In this document: one piece after another, positions 42,494 to 54,997 of the stretch | How positions within the stretch are numbered: position 1 is the first letter of the stretch | Layout of the letters: each line of letters opens with the position of its first letter | Assembly (NCBI GenBank): GCA_964543795.1 | Contig: CAZIZN010000012.1 | Span: forward strand, 1 to 64,000 | Origin: JACKIC01 sp964543795 | Lineage (GTDB): Bacteria > Planctomycetota > UBA1135 > UBA2386 | Length of the DNA: 64,000 nt | Reading direction: 5' to 3' | Made by a program: the position numbers and the translations under genes | The notes under the pieces: generated by a model | Told to the model about the DNA's origin: nothing | What the model saw: the letters and a program-made list of their open reading frames with translations, nothing else | The model's database searches: none

Positions 42494-45172
42494 TCAGATC
42501 CGCCGCACCCAGCCGGGGCCCGGCTCGAGGAGGTCGCCCCAGGGCAGCTCCAGGTGCCCCTCCTTCATCGTGCCAGGCTTGCCGGCCTGCAGCGCCTCCC
42601 ATTCGCTGCGCAACCACGTGCGGAGTTCGGCGCGCGCCTTCTTCGTGGCCTCGGGCTCGTCGTCGGCGGCGAAGAACCGCTCGTCGCGCCAGGTGCTCAC
42701 GTGGTAGAGCAGCCACCGTTCGTCAGCCGGGCCCTCCGCCTCCGCACGGTCGTACAGCGTGCAGTCGCCGGGTCTTGCCAGTGCGCCGTCGAGGAGCGCG
42801 AAGGCCTCGGCGTAGCCGGCCCGCAGCAGGCGCTGCGCGAAGTCGAGCGTCGGCTTGAAGCCGGCGGGGCCTTTGCCCTGCAGGCATCCGATCAGGAACG
42901 CCTTCGCCTCGGGCTTGCCGCTCGCGAGCAGCGCCGGCACGGCCACGTGCACCCGCTGCGTGTCGGCGTCCGCCATGCCGGCCAGCAGGTCCTTCAGCGC
43001 GGCGCCGTCCTTGTCGGCGCCGGCGGCCAGCACGAGCACGTTGCCGTAGTAGCGCAGCTCCGGATCCTTCGCCGTCTGCCAGGCGCGCGCCTCGCCGACC
43101 TGTTCGCGGCGGTCGAGCAGCACCAGCAGGCGCGCCATGTCCTTCAACCGATCCGGTTCGCGTCTGCCGAGCTGTACGGCAGCGTCGGCCGCGCGCAGCG
43201 GTTCGATCTGGTGCAGGCTCCAGAACGTCTTGCGCCACAGGGCCGGGTCCTTCTCGACCTCGAGCCGCGCCACCAGCCGGTCCTGCGTCGACTTGCCCGC
43301 CGAACGCCGGCACCACGCGCGCAGTTCGTCGACATGCTCCTGCGCCTCCTCGGCGCTGCCCTGCAGGCGGCGCGGGTCGATCAGGTCCTCCCTCGCAGCC
43401 GCCTCGAACAGCGTGCCCGCGACCCACTGCAGCCGGTGCAGCGAAGCCGGCCGCTGCGGCAGGAAGCGCTGCAGGTCGAAGGCGAGGATGTGGTCGGTCG
43501 TCGCGAGCAACGGCAGCAGCAGCTCCAGTTCCTCGGCCTGCAGATCCATGCCCAGCAACTCGGTGAACGGGTTGACGACCTTGGGCGGCTCCTCCGGCTT
43601 CTCCCAGTCGACCTGGGCGTAGGGTACGGCGTACTGATCGTCGCCGTAGTCGATGCCGCCCGGGTTGCTCATCTGCATGCAGTTCAACAGGCGCAGGCGC
43701 TCGATCAGGAACGTCACCTGCTCGCGCCGCGACAGCTTCGCCTTCTGCTCGGGCCATTCCGCGAGCGACGGCAGCTTCAGCTCGCGGAAGTCCGCCATCC
43801 GCCGCGGCAGCTGCTCGGCGAGCGCGATGGCGCGGTCCTGGTGCCACCAGAACGCGCACTCGGGCCGGGCCAGCTTCTGCGCCAGGACGAGTGCCTTGGG
43901 GTAGTCGCGCTCCATCGCGAACGCGGAGAGCATCGCCTCGTCGAGCTCGGCGGCCACTTCGCTCAGCTGGTACTCGAACCACTCCCGTTCGTCGGGAGCC
44001 CTCTCCAGCATCGGCAGCACCAGCTTCGCCGCCGCGGCCGTGTCGCCGCGCGCGTGCGACCAGGCCGCGACCAGCACCTCGGCGGCGCTGCCGTGCCACT
44101 TCTGCCCGCTCCAGTGCGAGAAGCGGCGGATGCCCAGCTGGCCCTCGATCTCCCTCTGCTCGTCCATGTCGGCCGCGTCGTAGCGCTCGCGCAGGCGCAG
44201 CAGCTCCTGCGCGTAGTCCGACAGCTCGGCCGGCTCGACCAGGGCCTGTGGCTCGCGGTCGAGCGGCCAGACGCTGCCCCACGGCAGGAGCACGACGCGC
44301 GAGCCCTGCTGCGGCTCGAGCAGGAAGCCCTGCATGGTGAACGGCTCCGAACGGTGCCGTTCCGGCGCGGCTGGCAGGGTGACCTTGGCCCACTTCGCCG
44401 AAGCGGGCACCGGCAGAGCGACCAGGTCGGCGGCCAGCTGCAGGCGCTCGCGCAGCGAGGCCGGCATCGCATCGGTGGCCATCGGCTTCGCCGCAGGCTC
44501 CGCGCCCAGCGCCAGGGCGGCCGCATCCGCTGCCTCACGCACGTCCTTGTGGTAGTGACCGCGCAACGCCGCGATCGCGGGCAAGGTGTCCTTCCAACCG
44601 CGCGCGGCCGCCGTCTGCATCGCCAGCACCAGCACCCGGTAGGTCGGATGCACGCCCCGCACCGTCTCGCGGATCAGGGTGTCGACGCTCGCCGTCTCGA
44701 TCCGCGCCAGGGCCTTCATCGCGTTCTCCCGTTCGTCCGCGCTGGGCGCGTTGCGCAGCAGCCAGGTCGCCGCTCCTTCCGCCGCCTCGCCGTTGCCGGA
44801 CCAGTCGGCCTCGCCGAGCGCCTCGGCCACGCGGTTGCGCAGCTCGGGACCGAAACCCTGCGGGCCGCCGCCGAGGTTCATGCCGCGCTGCGACGGCGTG
44901 CGGCCGCTGCGATGGTCGGCGTCGACGGTCACCAGCAGCGCGTGCAGGCAGGCACCCGCGTGCGCGCGCACGGCCACGTCCGCGCTGCCGAGGTCGCGGC
45001 ACCAGCCGCGAACGTCGGGCTGGCGGTCGGCGGCGTAGGCGCGGTCGAGCACCGTGCGCACCTCGCGAACGACCGCCTCGTCGAAGGCGGCCTCGCCCGT
45101 CTGCTGCGCGAGCGCGCCGGAGGCCAACCAGCCGATGACGACGAAGGACCACCGCGCGCTCGTGGAAGCCAT
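42494..45172 (-). CDS. Large secreted alpha-helical (HEAT-like) protein
   Basis: 892 residues. The start at 45172 opens a signal peptide (WSFVVIGWLASGALAQQ); the longer frame upstream belongs to a decayed gene. The body is almost wholly helical with repeating units (LRNRVAEALGEADW; ADERENAMKALARIETASVD; TLPAIAALRGHYHKDVREAA) resembling HEAT/TPR repeats. A middle section gives ERHRSEPFTMQGFLLEPQQG, and later parts have TPR-like bookkeeping phrases (YAEAFALLDGALARPGD). No catalytic motif is seen. It may be a periplasmic scaffold, but the function is unknown. Confidence 0.75.
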   Translation of the reverse strand: MASTSARWSFVVIGWLASGALAQQTGEAAFDEAVVREVRTVLDRAYAADRQPDVRGWCRDLGSADVAVRAHAGACLHALLVTVDADHRSGRTPSQRGMNLGGGPQGFGPELRNRVAEALGEADWSGNGEAAEGAATWLLRNAPSADERENAMKALARIETASVDTLIRETVRGVHPTYRVLVLAMQTAAARGWKDTLPAIAALRGHYHKDVREAADAAALALGAEPAAKPMATDAMPASLRERLQLAADLVALPVPASAKWAKVTLPAAPERHRSEPFTMQGFLLEPQQGSRVVLLPWGSVWPLDREPQALVEPAELSDYAQELLRLRERYDAADMDEQREIEGQLGIRRFSHWSGQKWHGSAAEVLVAAWSHARGDTAAAAKLVLPMLERAPDEREWFEYQLSEVAAELDEAMLSAFAMERDYPKALVLAQKLARPECAFWWHQDRAIALAEQLPRRMADFRELKLPSLAEWPEQKAKLSRREQVTFLIERLRLLNCMQMSNPGGIDYGDDQYAVPYAQVDWEKPEEPPKVVNPFTELLGMDLQAEELELLLPLLATTDHILAFDLQRFLPQRPASLHRLQWVAGTLFEAAAREDLIDPRRLQGSAEEAQEHVDELRAWCRRSAGKSTQDRLVARLEVEKDPALWRKTFWSLHQIEPLRAADAAVQLGRREPDRLKDMARLLVLLDRREQVGEARAWQTAKDPELRYYGNVLVLAAGADKDGAALKDLLAGMADADTQRVHVAVPALLASGKPEAKAFLIGCLQGKGPAGFKPTLDFAQRLLRAGYAEAFALLDGALARPGDCTLYDRAEAEGPADERWLLYHVSTWRDERFFAADDEPEATKKARAELRTWLRSEWEALQAGKPGTMKEGHLELPWGDLLEPGPGWVRRI

Positions 45173-45345
45173 GACGCGCAATGGTAGCGAGCCCGAGGGG
45201 CACCGAGGCGCCCGGGACGTTCCGGCACCCGAGCCCAGGGGCAGGGCCCCTGGTGCTCGGCGATCGGCTCGGTGGCTTCCGTCGGCGCCCTTGGTGTCGG
45301 CATCCGGCTTCCGGGTTCGTGGGCTTCGTGGAATCCGCGCCACGA

Positions 45346-45935
45346 TCAACGCGACAGCACGACGGTGGCGGCACCGTCGCGCACCTCGACGACCGGGGTA
45401 ATCGCGGCCTCGGCCGGTGACCGGGCGTTGGATCGCCGCGCCTGCACCGTGACTCACCGCGCGGCAACCACAGGGCATCGGGCACGGGCGCAACTCGGCG
45501 ACGACGTACGGGAACGCCAACTGCGGCGGCTGCATCGAACCTTCGCGCGGCGTGAAGCACAGTTCGTAGCCCGGTGCAGCGGCGCGTGCACCCGCGTCCA
45601 CGCTCACGAGGACTTCGCGCAACCGCGAACGCAGGTCGATCGTCCGCACCTGCGGGTCCACGACGTCGCCGGTCGCCGGCACTTCGACGTTGTCGACGCA
45701 GGCCAGTTCGAAGGCGTTGGCCAGTCGCACGACCAGGTGGTACGCACCCGGTTGCCCGGGCCAGCTCGTGAACGTGCCGTCCGCTGCCACCGGCACCGCC
45801 GCTGGGCGCGCGAACCAATCGCGGTTCTGTCGTCCGTAGTCCGCCGAGGGCAGCAGCAGCACGTGCCGGCGGCGGCTCGCTCGTGCATCCGCGAGCAATA
45901 CGCGGCCCGAAACCGTGGACACGATCCCGGTGGGC
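45346..45935 (-). pseudogene. Decayed carboxypeptidase-regulatory-like gene
   Basis: Minus-strand translation gives a convincing beta-sandwich body: VSGRVLLADARASRRRHVLL, then AAVPVAADGTFTSWPGQPGA, then YHLVVRLANAFELACVDNVE and GYELCFTPREGSMQPPQLAF. It then loses frame and recovers VVEVRDGAATVVLSR and a stop at 45346-45348. At least one frameshift and the lack of a good start and signal peptide mark it as broken. Its two ends match the remnant at 11.1 kb. Confidence 0.5.
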
Positions 45936-46528
45936 CTCGGCACGGGCCCGTCGCGTCTGCAGTTGCCGCGCCCGGCGCCGACTGTTCGGGAACAGAACTC
46001 GTCGGCGTCGATCTGCGCACGGCGCAGCTCCAGGGCGCGCACCTGGACTACGCGGATCTCCGCCTCGCCAACCTCGCCGAGACGACGCTGCCGGCCTTGT
46101 CAGCGCGCCGCACCAACTTCGGCCGCGCCGACCTCACGGCGACACGCTGGCCGCACGCCAACCTCGGTGGCGCAAGCTTCGTCGACGCCGCGCTCGCCGA
46201 CGTCGACTGGCAGGGCGCGGTGCTGCGTCATGCCGACTTCCGCAACGCGACGTTCCACCTCGGCAGCACGCGCTGCGGCCACGTCGGCAGCCCGATCGCC
46301 GGCGAAGGCAGCCGCACGGGCTTCTACACCGACGAATCGTACGAACACTCGTTCCGTGCGCCCGAGGAGGTGCGCAAGGCGAACCTGTGCGGCGTCGACC
46401 TGCGTGGCGCGAAGGTCGATGGCGTCGACTTCTACCTCGTCGACCTGCGCGGCGCGCAGCTCGACCGTACGCAGGTGCCGTGGCTGCGGCGCTGTCGCGC
46501 GATCCTCGACCGGCAGTTCGCGGTCTGA
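45863..46528 (+). CDS. Pentapeptide-repeat protein, N-terminus uncertain
   Basis: From about 45970 on, the reading gives A(D/N)LxX pentapeptides: LVGVDLRTAQLQGAHLDYAD, LRLANLAETTLPALSARRTN, GRADLTATRWPHANLGGASF, AALADVDWQGAVLRHADFRN and, after a 40-residue break, RKANLCGVDLRGAKVDGVDF. This makes a right-handed quadrilateral beta-helix. The first possible start in this frame is GTG 45863, but the first 35 codons are antisense to a pseudogene and look unreal. The gene may therefore be N-terminally truncated or start at a rare codon near 45975. A hairpin follows the stop. Role unknown; such proteins bind or mimic other macromolecules. Confidence 0.6.
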   Translation: MPAAARSCIREQYAARNRGHDPGGPRHGPVASAVAAPGADCSGTELVGVDLRTAQLQGAHLDYADLRLANLAETTLPALSARRTNFGRADLTATRWPHANLGGASFVDAALADVDWQGAVLRHADFRNATFHLGSTRCGHVGSPIAGEGSRTGFYTDESYEHSFRAPEEVRKANLCGVDLRGAKVDGVDFYLVDLRGAQLDRTQVPWLRRCRAILDRQFAV

Positions 46529-46546
46529 GGTCAGCTCGGGGTCGTG

Positions 46547-46567
46547 CCCGCTCGCCCCGGGAGCGGG
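46547..46567. terminator. GC-rich hairpin after the pentapeptide gene
   Basis: CCCGCTC, a 7-base loop, then GAGCGGG, 18 bp after the stop codon. One further G-C pair extends the stem on each side. There is no T-run, so it is a candidate terminator only, and could serve either strand. Confidence 0.45.
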
Positions 46568-46574
46568 CGCGCCG

Positions 46575-46652
46575 TCGTCCCTCTTCGCCGCAGTGCGCCC
46601 ACACCAGGACATCGACCTCGAACACCCGTCGCAGCAACCGGGTGCGATTCAT
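46575..46652 (-). pseudogene. Short remnant of an IS91-type transposase
   Basis: The minus strand reads MNRTRLLRRVFEVDVLVWAH followed by CGEEGRRR. LLRRVFEVDVLxCxxCG is the hallmark near the C-terminus of IS91/IS801-type Y2 transposases. Here the first Cys is Trp, and the rest of the gene is gone. Confidence 0.4.
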
Positions 46653-46753
46653 GGTCTGCCTCTGCAACGCGCGGCCGATCGTGCATCGAGCGCGCGCGGC
46701 GATCGGTGGCTTCGGCGCTGCGCAGGGAGCGACGATCCGCAACCAGGCCCATC

Positions 46754-47992
46754 TCAGTCGAGAACTTCCAGCCGACAATCGTCGAGCCACACCTCGCCGC
46801 CCATCACGAGCACGAGCTGCACCACGGCGCGCGTGCCGGAGCCGAGCTCGACGACCTTCTCACAGCGGCTCCAGTCGCTGCTGCCCCGCAGTTGCGCCAC
46901 GTCGACCCGTTCGTCGACGGGCTTGCCGGAGGCATCGTAGACCCAGAGCTTCAGCCACGCGTTCTTGCAGTCCTTGGTCTTGACCTGGCACGAGAAGCGC
47001 ACCTTCTTGCCGGCCGGCAAACCCACCTGTTGCTGCACGAGATCGAGTGGCATGGCCCCGGTCTTCGCCACGTGCAGCGCGTGCTTGCCTTCGACCTTCT
47101 CGTCGACGACGGCAGCGACTGTCAGGGTCTTGCTGTTGTCGACCGTCTGCCAACTCGCGGCACCGGCTTCGAAGCCGCCGTTCCTGAGCAGGTTGCCGTC
47201 TTTCGAGGGCTCGGTGCCCTCGGGCCACTGCGGCGCATCGGCCTTGGCATCCGAGAACAACCACGCGAGGTTCCGGCGCAGGCGGACGAGCGGTGCGTCC
47301 TGCCAACCGTGGCCGCCGGCGTAGGTCGAGAGCTGGACCACGGCACCGGCTCCGGACAATGCCGCGTAGGCGTCGCTCGCGTGCGAGAACGCAGTGACGC
47401 GATCGTCGGGCGATTGGTCGAGCACGATTCTCCGCCCCTTGACGCCGGCGAGGTCCTTCTTGTTCGCGGGCCGCCACACGGACATCGCGACGTAGCCGCG
47501 TGCGAACGGCGCCTTCGGATCGAGCAGCATCGGATAGACCGCGGGCCCGCTCGATGACCACGCGAGCACCGCCGTGCGCTTTGGATCGACCGCGTGCTCC
47601 TTCTGCACCGCCTTCACGACCGCCGCGACGAAGGCCTCGGTGGTCCACTGCATGCCGGGCACCTTGCTGGTCGCCGTCGGCCACACGACCTGCTGGTCGT
47701 CGCGCCACTTCACACTGGTCACCAGCACACCCATGCAGTCGTCCGGCACGGCCCCGAGCACGCCGTTCTCGACGAACGGCAGGAACTCGCGCGAACCGTC
47801 GCCGCCCGGCAGCACGACGAGCAGCGCCTGCTTCTTGCCGGCGGCGGGCGGCTGTTTCGCCGCAATCGTGAAGTAGACGCCCTGCGGGAACCCGGCGAGC
47901 GTGTGTTCGGTCGCGCGCGACGCGGATTCCTGCGCGGACAACGACGCGGCGAACCACAGCGCGACGCACCCCGAACGAGGCAGCTGGTTCAT
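46754..47992 (-). CDS. Exported alpha/beta-hydrolase (esterase-like) with beta-sandwich tail
   Basis: 412 residues from MNQLPRSGCVALWFAASLSA, a signal peptide. The hydrolase part shows a beta strand and oxyanion region (KQALLVVLPGGDGSREFLPF), a nucleophile elbow AVLAWSSSGPAVYPML (Ser in SxSxG form), an acid in IVLDQSPDDRV and a late His in YAGGHGWQD. The order fits feruloyl-esterase-like or phospholipase/carboxylesterase groups. From about residue 270 a carbohydrate-binding-like jelly roll follows (NLLRNGGFEAGAASWQTVDN; VRFSCQVKTKDCKNAWLKLW; MGGEVWLDDCRLEVL). It may deacylate a polysaccharide. Part of its signal region is duplicated exactly at 57.6 kb. Confidence 0.82.
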   Translation of the reverse strand: MNQLPRSGCVALWFAASLSAQESASRATEHTLAGFPQGVYFTIAAKQPPAAGKKQALLVVLPGGDGSREFLPFVENGVLGAVPDDCMGVLVTSVKWRDDQQVVWPTATSKVPGMQWTTEAFVAAVVKAVQKEHAVDPKRTAVLAWSSSGPAVYPMLLDPKAPFARGYVAMSVWRPANKKDLAGVKGRRIVLDQSPDDRVTAFSHASDAYAALSGAGAVVQLSTYAGGHGWQDAPLVRLRRNLAWLFSDAKADAPQWPEGTEPSKDGNLLRNGGFEAGAASWQTVDNSKTLTVAAVVDEKVEGKHALHVAKTGAMPLDLVQQQVGLPAGKKVRFSCQVKTKDCKNAWLKLWVYDASGKPVDERVDVAQLRGSSDWSRCEKVVELGSGTRAVVQLVLVMGGEVWLDDCRLEVLD

Positions 47993-48144
47993 GCCGTGCC
48001 AGGGTAACAGGCGCCGGCGAGTCGGACCACGCACGATCCTCGCTCGGTCGGCGAACTGCTCAGGCACCACCTCCCTCACCGGCAGTTCCGGTTCGCGGCG
48101 GCGAGCGGGCATCGGCGCCGGGCGCAATCCCGTGCCGCCCGTCG

Positions 48145-50988
<2,844 letters not shown>

Positions 50989-51229
50989 GTTCGTGCAGTG
51001 CGGGCAGCGGCGATCGGGTTCTACAGCCCCGGTCCGGGTCGACGCCAAGGCGGCATACGCCAATGCGAGGATCAGGGGTGCCCGTGGCGCGGCCCGCGAC
51101 CGGCACGGCGTGCGGGCCGACGCCGCGCGGGCCCACCGCGCCGACCTGCTGCGGCGACAGGCGCCGTGGCCCGACCCTCCTTCCGGAACGCCGCTGCGGA
51201 CAGCGGCGGACACGAGCGGAGGGCTCGCT

Positions 51230-53326
51230 TCACGGCTGCGCGAGCTCGATCGTGACGCCGTCGCCCTGCGCGAAGCGCAGCAGCCGGCCCTGGTCGTCCA
51301 CGTGCAGCGTGAACGCCACGCCGACGAGCGACATCGACACGACGCGCGCCGGCACGTCCCGGCTGCCGATCGCGATCGTCTCGCGACCCGTGACTCGCAG
51401 CGTCACCGGCATCGGCGACCGCTGCTCGACGTGCAGCACGCGCACACGCACCTCGCCGTCGTCCGGCAGCACGATGCGGCTCATCGCGATCGCGAAGTGC
51501 GCCGTGGTGTTGTTGTGCAGCACGAACGCGTCCCGCTCGGTCGACACGTCCTGCTCGCTGGTCTCGTCGCCGTGCTTGCGCACGATCTTCGCGCCGTCTC
51601 CGTCGAGCGACGCGTCGAACGTGGTCGTCGCCTTGCCGGCCTTGCGCTCGACGTGGAACTGCACGAGCCGGCCGTCCTTGCCGACGACCGTGCGGCCCTT
51701 CTCGACGAAGCGTCCGGCGAGCAGGTCGACGGCGGTCTCGAACAGATGCGTGCCGCCGGCCTGTTCGCCGCGGTAGGTGACCACCTCCTCGCCCAGCCTC
51801 TCGCCGCCGCGGCGGTAGACGTACGTCCACGACTCGCCCGCCACCCACGGGAACGCGCCTTCACGCCGTGCACCCGCGACGTGCGCGACCTTGGGTTCGT
51901 GGTCGAGCACCTCCACCTCGCGCGGCCGGAACGCGGTCAGGTGCTCGGACAGGCGGATGTGGCCGGCGTCGACGTAGGTCAGCTGTCCCGCCGTGCAGTC
52001 GACCGGCAGCCAGCCGATGCGTTCGCCGAGCCAGACCTCGGTCCACATGTGCTGCGCGAAGCAGCCGCCGTACAGCGGCACGTACATGCCGCCCATCGGC
52101 GTGCGCGCCGGGATCCCGAGCGAACGCAACATCGCCGCGAGCACGCGCGAGTGGCCGCCGCACTCGCCCGCGCGCAGCTCGAACGTGCGCGCCGCCGAAC
52201 CGCCGCCGGGGATCACGTAGGGGATCTCGCTGGTCCAGCGCGACAGCCGTTCGAGCACGAGGAAGCAGTCGGTCGCGCCCGCGGCGAGTTCCTTCGCCTT
52301 GGCGACGATGCCGGCGTGGTCGCTCTCGATGTTCTCCTCGGGCGCGAGGTATCGCTGCAGCTCGGGTGCCGCGAACGTGCCCTCGGCGACGGGGAACGGC
52401 GGCGCACCCGCGCCGTCGATGCGCCGCGGCCGGATCTCGAACACGCCGTCGACGACGCCGTCCTTCACCGTGCCTTCGAAGCGTTGTCCGGGCACGTTCA
52501 GCTCCTCGAGCGTGACCGCGGCCGTAGCCTCGATCGTCGCGCGCACGCGCATGGACGTCAGCTGCGACGGATCGATGTAGTCGAGGTTGGTCTTCGCGAG
52601 GATGCCGCTGGTCAGGTCGACGCGTTCGATGCGTTCGACCGTCGCCGGCAGGGCCAGTTCGACCACCATGCCCACCGCGGGGATCTCCGAACGCACGACC
52701 TGCTGGTTCGCCTTGTCGACGTTCACGGTGAACGACGTGCCGATCGCGTGCATTGCGAACGCATACTCGCGCGTCGTCGTCTGTTTGCCGAGCACGGTGA
52801 GTTCGCGTTCGCCGACGAACTCGACGACGGTCTTCTGCGCGCCGTTCACCTCGGGCAGGAAGTAGTCGATCTCGACCTTGGCGCCGATCTCCTTGGGGCC
52901 GCGTTCGGCGAGCCAGCGGAACTCGGGCGAGATCACCACGCGCGCCGGATCGAACACCGCGCCGCCCTCGAGCTTGAAGCCCGTGTCGGTGAGCTTCCCG
53001 GTGCACGGCGTGCGTTGTTCGCCCGCGGTCATCGTCCCCGACAGCCGCAGCGTCGCGCGCGACTTCGCGTCCAGGATCCATTCGTGGTCGGCGCGCTGCT
53101 CGAAGCCGTGGCTCAGCAGCTCGAGCTTGACCAGGCTGCGCACCGTGTAGCGCACGACGTCGCGTCCGCCCTCGCGAGCGGGTTCCTCGCGCTCGATCTG
53201 GTAGCCGATGACGCGGCCGGCGCTGCGGATCGCGTAGGTTCGCTCGACGACCTGCGGTTGCTGCGCCGCGAGCGGCAGCGTGAGGCACAGGGAGAGCAAG
53301 GCGACGGCGGCGCGAGGTGCGGACAT
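51230..53326 (-). CDS. Exported transglutaminase-like protein
   Basis: 698 residues with a signal peptide (AAVALLSLCLTLPLAAQ). Two N-terminal beta regions are followed by a transglutaminase core. The catalytic Cys389 is in RAGECGGHSRVLAAMLRSLG, His426 in GCFAQHMWTEVWLG and Asp443 in GWLPVDCT, so the Cys-His-Asp triad is intact. The Gly-His-Ser after the Cys is the bacterial TGc variant. A C-terminal beta-rich part (AIGSRDVPARVVSMSLVGVA) resembles the domain next to such cores in DUF3857-type proteins. It may crosslink or hydrolyse amides in the periplasm or be a peptidase; the reaction is not known. It is single, without an obvious operon. Confidence 0.88.
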   Translation of the reverse strand: MSAPRAAVALLSLCLTLPLAAQQPQVVERTYAIRSAGRVIGYQIEREEPAREGGRDVVRYTVRSLVKLELLSHGFEQRADHEWILDAKSRATLRLSGTMTAGEQRTPCTGKLTDTGFKLEGGAVFDPARVVISPEFRWLAERGPKEIGAKVEIDYFLPEVNGAQKTVVEFVGERELTVLGKQTTTREYAFAMHAIGTSFTVNVDKANQQVVRSEIPAVGMVVELALPATVERIERVDLTSGILAKTNLDYIDPSQLTSMRVRATIEATAAVTLEELNVPGQRFEGTVKDGVVDGVFEIRPRRIDGAGAPPFPVAEGTFAAPELQRYLAPEENIESDHAGIVAKAKELAAGATDCFLVLERLSRWTSEIPYVIPGGGSAARTFELRAGECGGHSRVLAAMLRSLGIPARTPMGGMYVPLYGGCFAQHMWTEVWLGERIGWLPVDCTAGQLTYVDAGHIRLSEHLTAFRPREVEVLDHEPKVAHVAGARREGAFPWVAGESWTYVYRRGGERLGEEVVTYRGEQAGGTHLFETAVDLLAGRFVEKGRTVVGKDGRLVQFHVERKAGKATTTFDASLDGDGAKIVRKHGDETSEQDVSTERDAFVLHNNTTAHFAIAMSRIVLPDDGEVRVRVLHVEQRSPMPVTLRVTGRETIAIGSRDVPARVVSMSLVGVAFTLHVDDQGRLLRFAQGDGVTIELAQP

Positions 53327-53602
53327 GACGACTCCGTGGGGTCCGTGGCGAGGAGGTAGACCCTAACACAGGCGGAAGCCGCGAGCCCGCGGGGCAGAAC
53401 GAGACGGCCGACCTGGGCGGCGACGCCACCTGCGACCGCGCCACGACCCGATCGTCCCGTCCGCGTACACGACATCGCGGGCTCGGGATCGTCCGTTCGG
53501 TTACACCCAGGGCGGATCATGGCGTGATGCCTCGGCCGAACTCTCGCCGCCGGGCGTCGCCGCCGTCGTCCGCATCGCCTTTCCGCCACGAACGAGGACG
53601 CC

Positions 53603-54997
53603 ATGAGCAGACGGGCCTTCCGCATCGAGCACGACACCATGGGCGAGATGCGCGTCCCCTCGAGCGCCCTGTACGGCGCGCAGACCGCGCGTGCGGTCGA
53701 GAACTTCGCGATCAGCGGCCAGCCGGTGCCATCGCTGGTGATCCGCGCGCTGGGCATGCTGAAGGCGGCGGCGGCGACGGCGAACGAGCGCGACGGCCTG
53801 CTGCAGACGCCGCTGGCCGAGGCGATCCGCGCGGCGGCGCTCGAGGTGGCGGCGGGGCGCCTGGACCAGCACTTCCCGGTGGACGTGTTCCAGACCGGCA
53901 GCGGCACCAGCTCGCACATGAACGCGAACGAGGTGATCGCCACGCGCGCGAACCAGCTGCTTGGCAAGACGCGCGGCAAGCAGCCGGTGCATGCCAACGA
54001 CCACGTCAACCTGGGGCAGTCGAGCAACGACGTGTTCCCGTCGGCGGTGCAGATCGCGCTGCTGCTCGCCGGGCAGGAGCGACTGCGGCCGGCACTCCTG
54101 GGCCTCGCGGCGGCCTTCCACGACCTGGCGGACGCGAACTGGGACCGCGTGGTCACCGGGCGCACGCACCTGATGGATGCGATGCCGATGCGCATGGGGC
54201 AGGTGTTCCGCGGCTACGCGCACCGGTGCGAACTCGGTCTGCAGCGCATCGAGGCCGCGTTCGAAGGGCTGCGCGACCTGCCGCTCGGCGGCACCGCGGT
54301 CGGCACCGGCGTCAACGCCCGGCCCGGGTTCGCCGCGGCGATCTGCGCGATCGTGACGGCGCAGCACGGCTGCGACGTGCGCGAGAGCCGGCACCACTTC
54401 CAGGCGCAGGCGGGCTTCGACGCGGTGGCGGCGGCGAGCGCTGCGCTGCGCACGTTCGCGACGGCGCTCTACCAGATCGCCAACGACGTGCGCTGGCTCG
54501 GTTCGAGTTCCCTGGCAGAACTGAGCCTGCCGGCCCTGCAGCCGGGCAGCTCGATCATGCCGGCGAAGGTGAACCCGGTGCTGTGCGAGGCGGTGCTGAT
54601 GGTGTGCGCGCAGGTGCACGGCAACGACGCGGCGGTGGCGTTCGCCAACAGCCAGGGACAGTTCCAGCTCAACACGATGATGCCGGTCATGGCGAAGAAC
54701 GCGCTGGAATCGGCGAGCCTGCTGGCGGAAGCGTGCACGGCGTTCGTCGAGCGTTGCCTGCGTGGACTCGCGGTCACGGCGGCCGCGTCGGCGCGCGTCG
54801 GGCAGAATCCGATCCTGGCGACGGCGCTCACTTCGACCATCGGCTACGAGCAGGCGGCGAAGATCGCCAAGGCCGCGGCCGAGCAGGGGCGCACGGTGCT
54901 CGACGTGGCGCAGGAGGTCACCGGACTCGAGCGCGCGAGGCTGGCCGAGTTGCTCGATCCGCTGCGGCTGTGTGGGCAGGACGGTCGCCACCGCTGA
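53603..54997 (+). CDS. fumC: Fumarate hydratase class II
   Basis: 464 residues, the normal length for class II fumarase, catalysing fumarate to (S)-malate in the TCA cycle in the cytoplasm without an iron-sulfur cluster. Landmarks are RIEHDTMGEMRVPSSALYGA, FQTGSGTSSHMNANEVIA, NDHVNLGQSSNDVFPSA (catalytic His region), VVTGRTHLMDAMPMRMGQ and the superfamily signature GSSIMPAKVNPV, with VGQNPILATALTSTIGYEQA near the C-terminus. The start ATG at 53603 follows GAGGAC. It is not in an operon. The large opposite and overlapping frames here are shadows. Confidence 0.96.
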   Translation: MSRRAFRIEHDTMGEMRVPSSALYGAQTARAVENFAISGQPVPSLVIRALGMLKAAAATANERDGLLQTPLAEAIRAAALEVAAGRLDQHFPVDVFQTGSGTSSHMNANEVIATRANQLLGKTRGKQPVHANDHVNLGQSSNDVFPSAVQIALLLAGQERLRPALLGLAAAFHDLADANWDRVVTGRTHLMDAMPMRMGQVFRGYAHRCELGLQRIEAAFEGLRDLPLGGTAVGTGVNARPGFAAAICAIVTAQHGCDVRESRHHFQAQAGFDAVAAASAALRTFATALYQIANDVRWLGSSSLAELSLPALQPGSSIMPAKVNPVLCEAVLMVCAQVHGNDAAVAFANSQGQFQLNTMMPVMAKNALESASLLAEACTAFVERCLRGLAVTAAASARVGQNPILATALTSTIGYEQAAKIAKAAAEQGRTVLDVAQEVTGLERARLAELLDPLRLCGQDGRHR

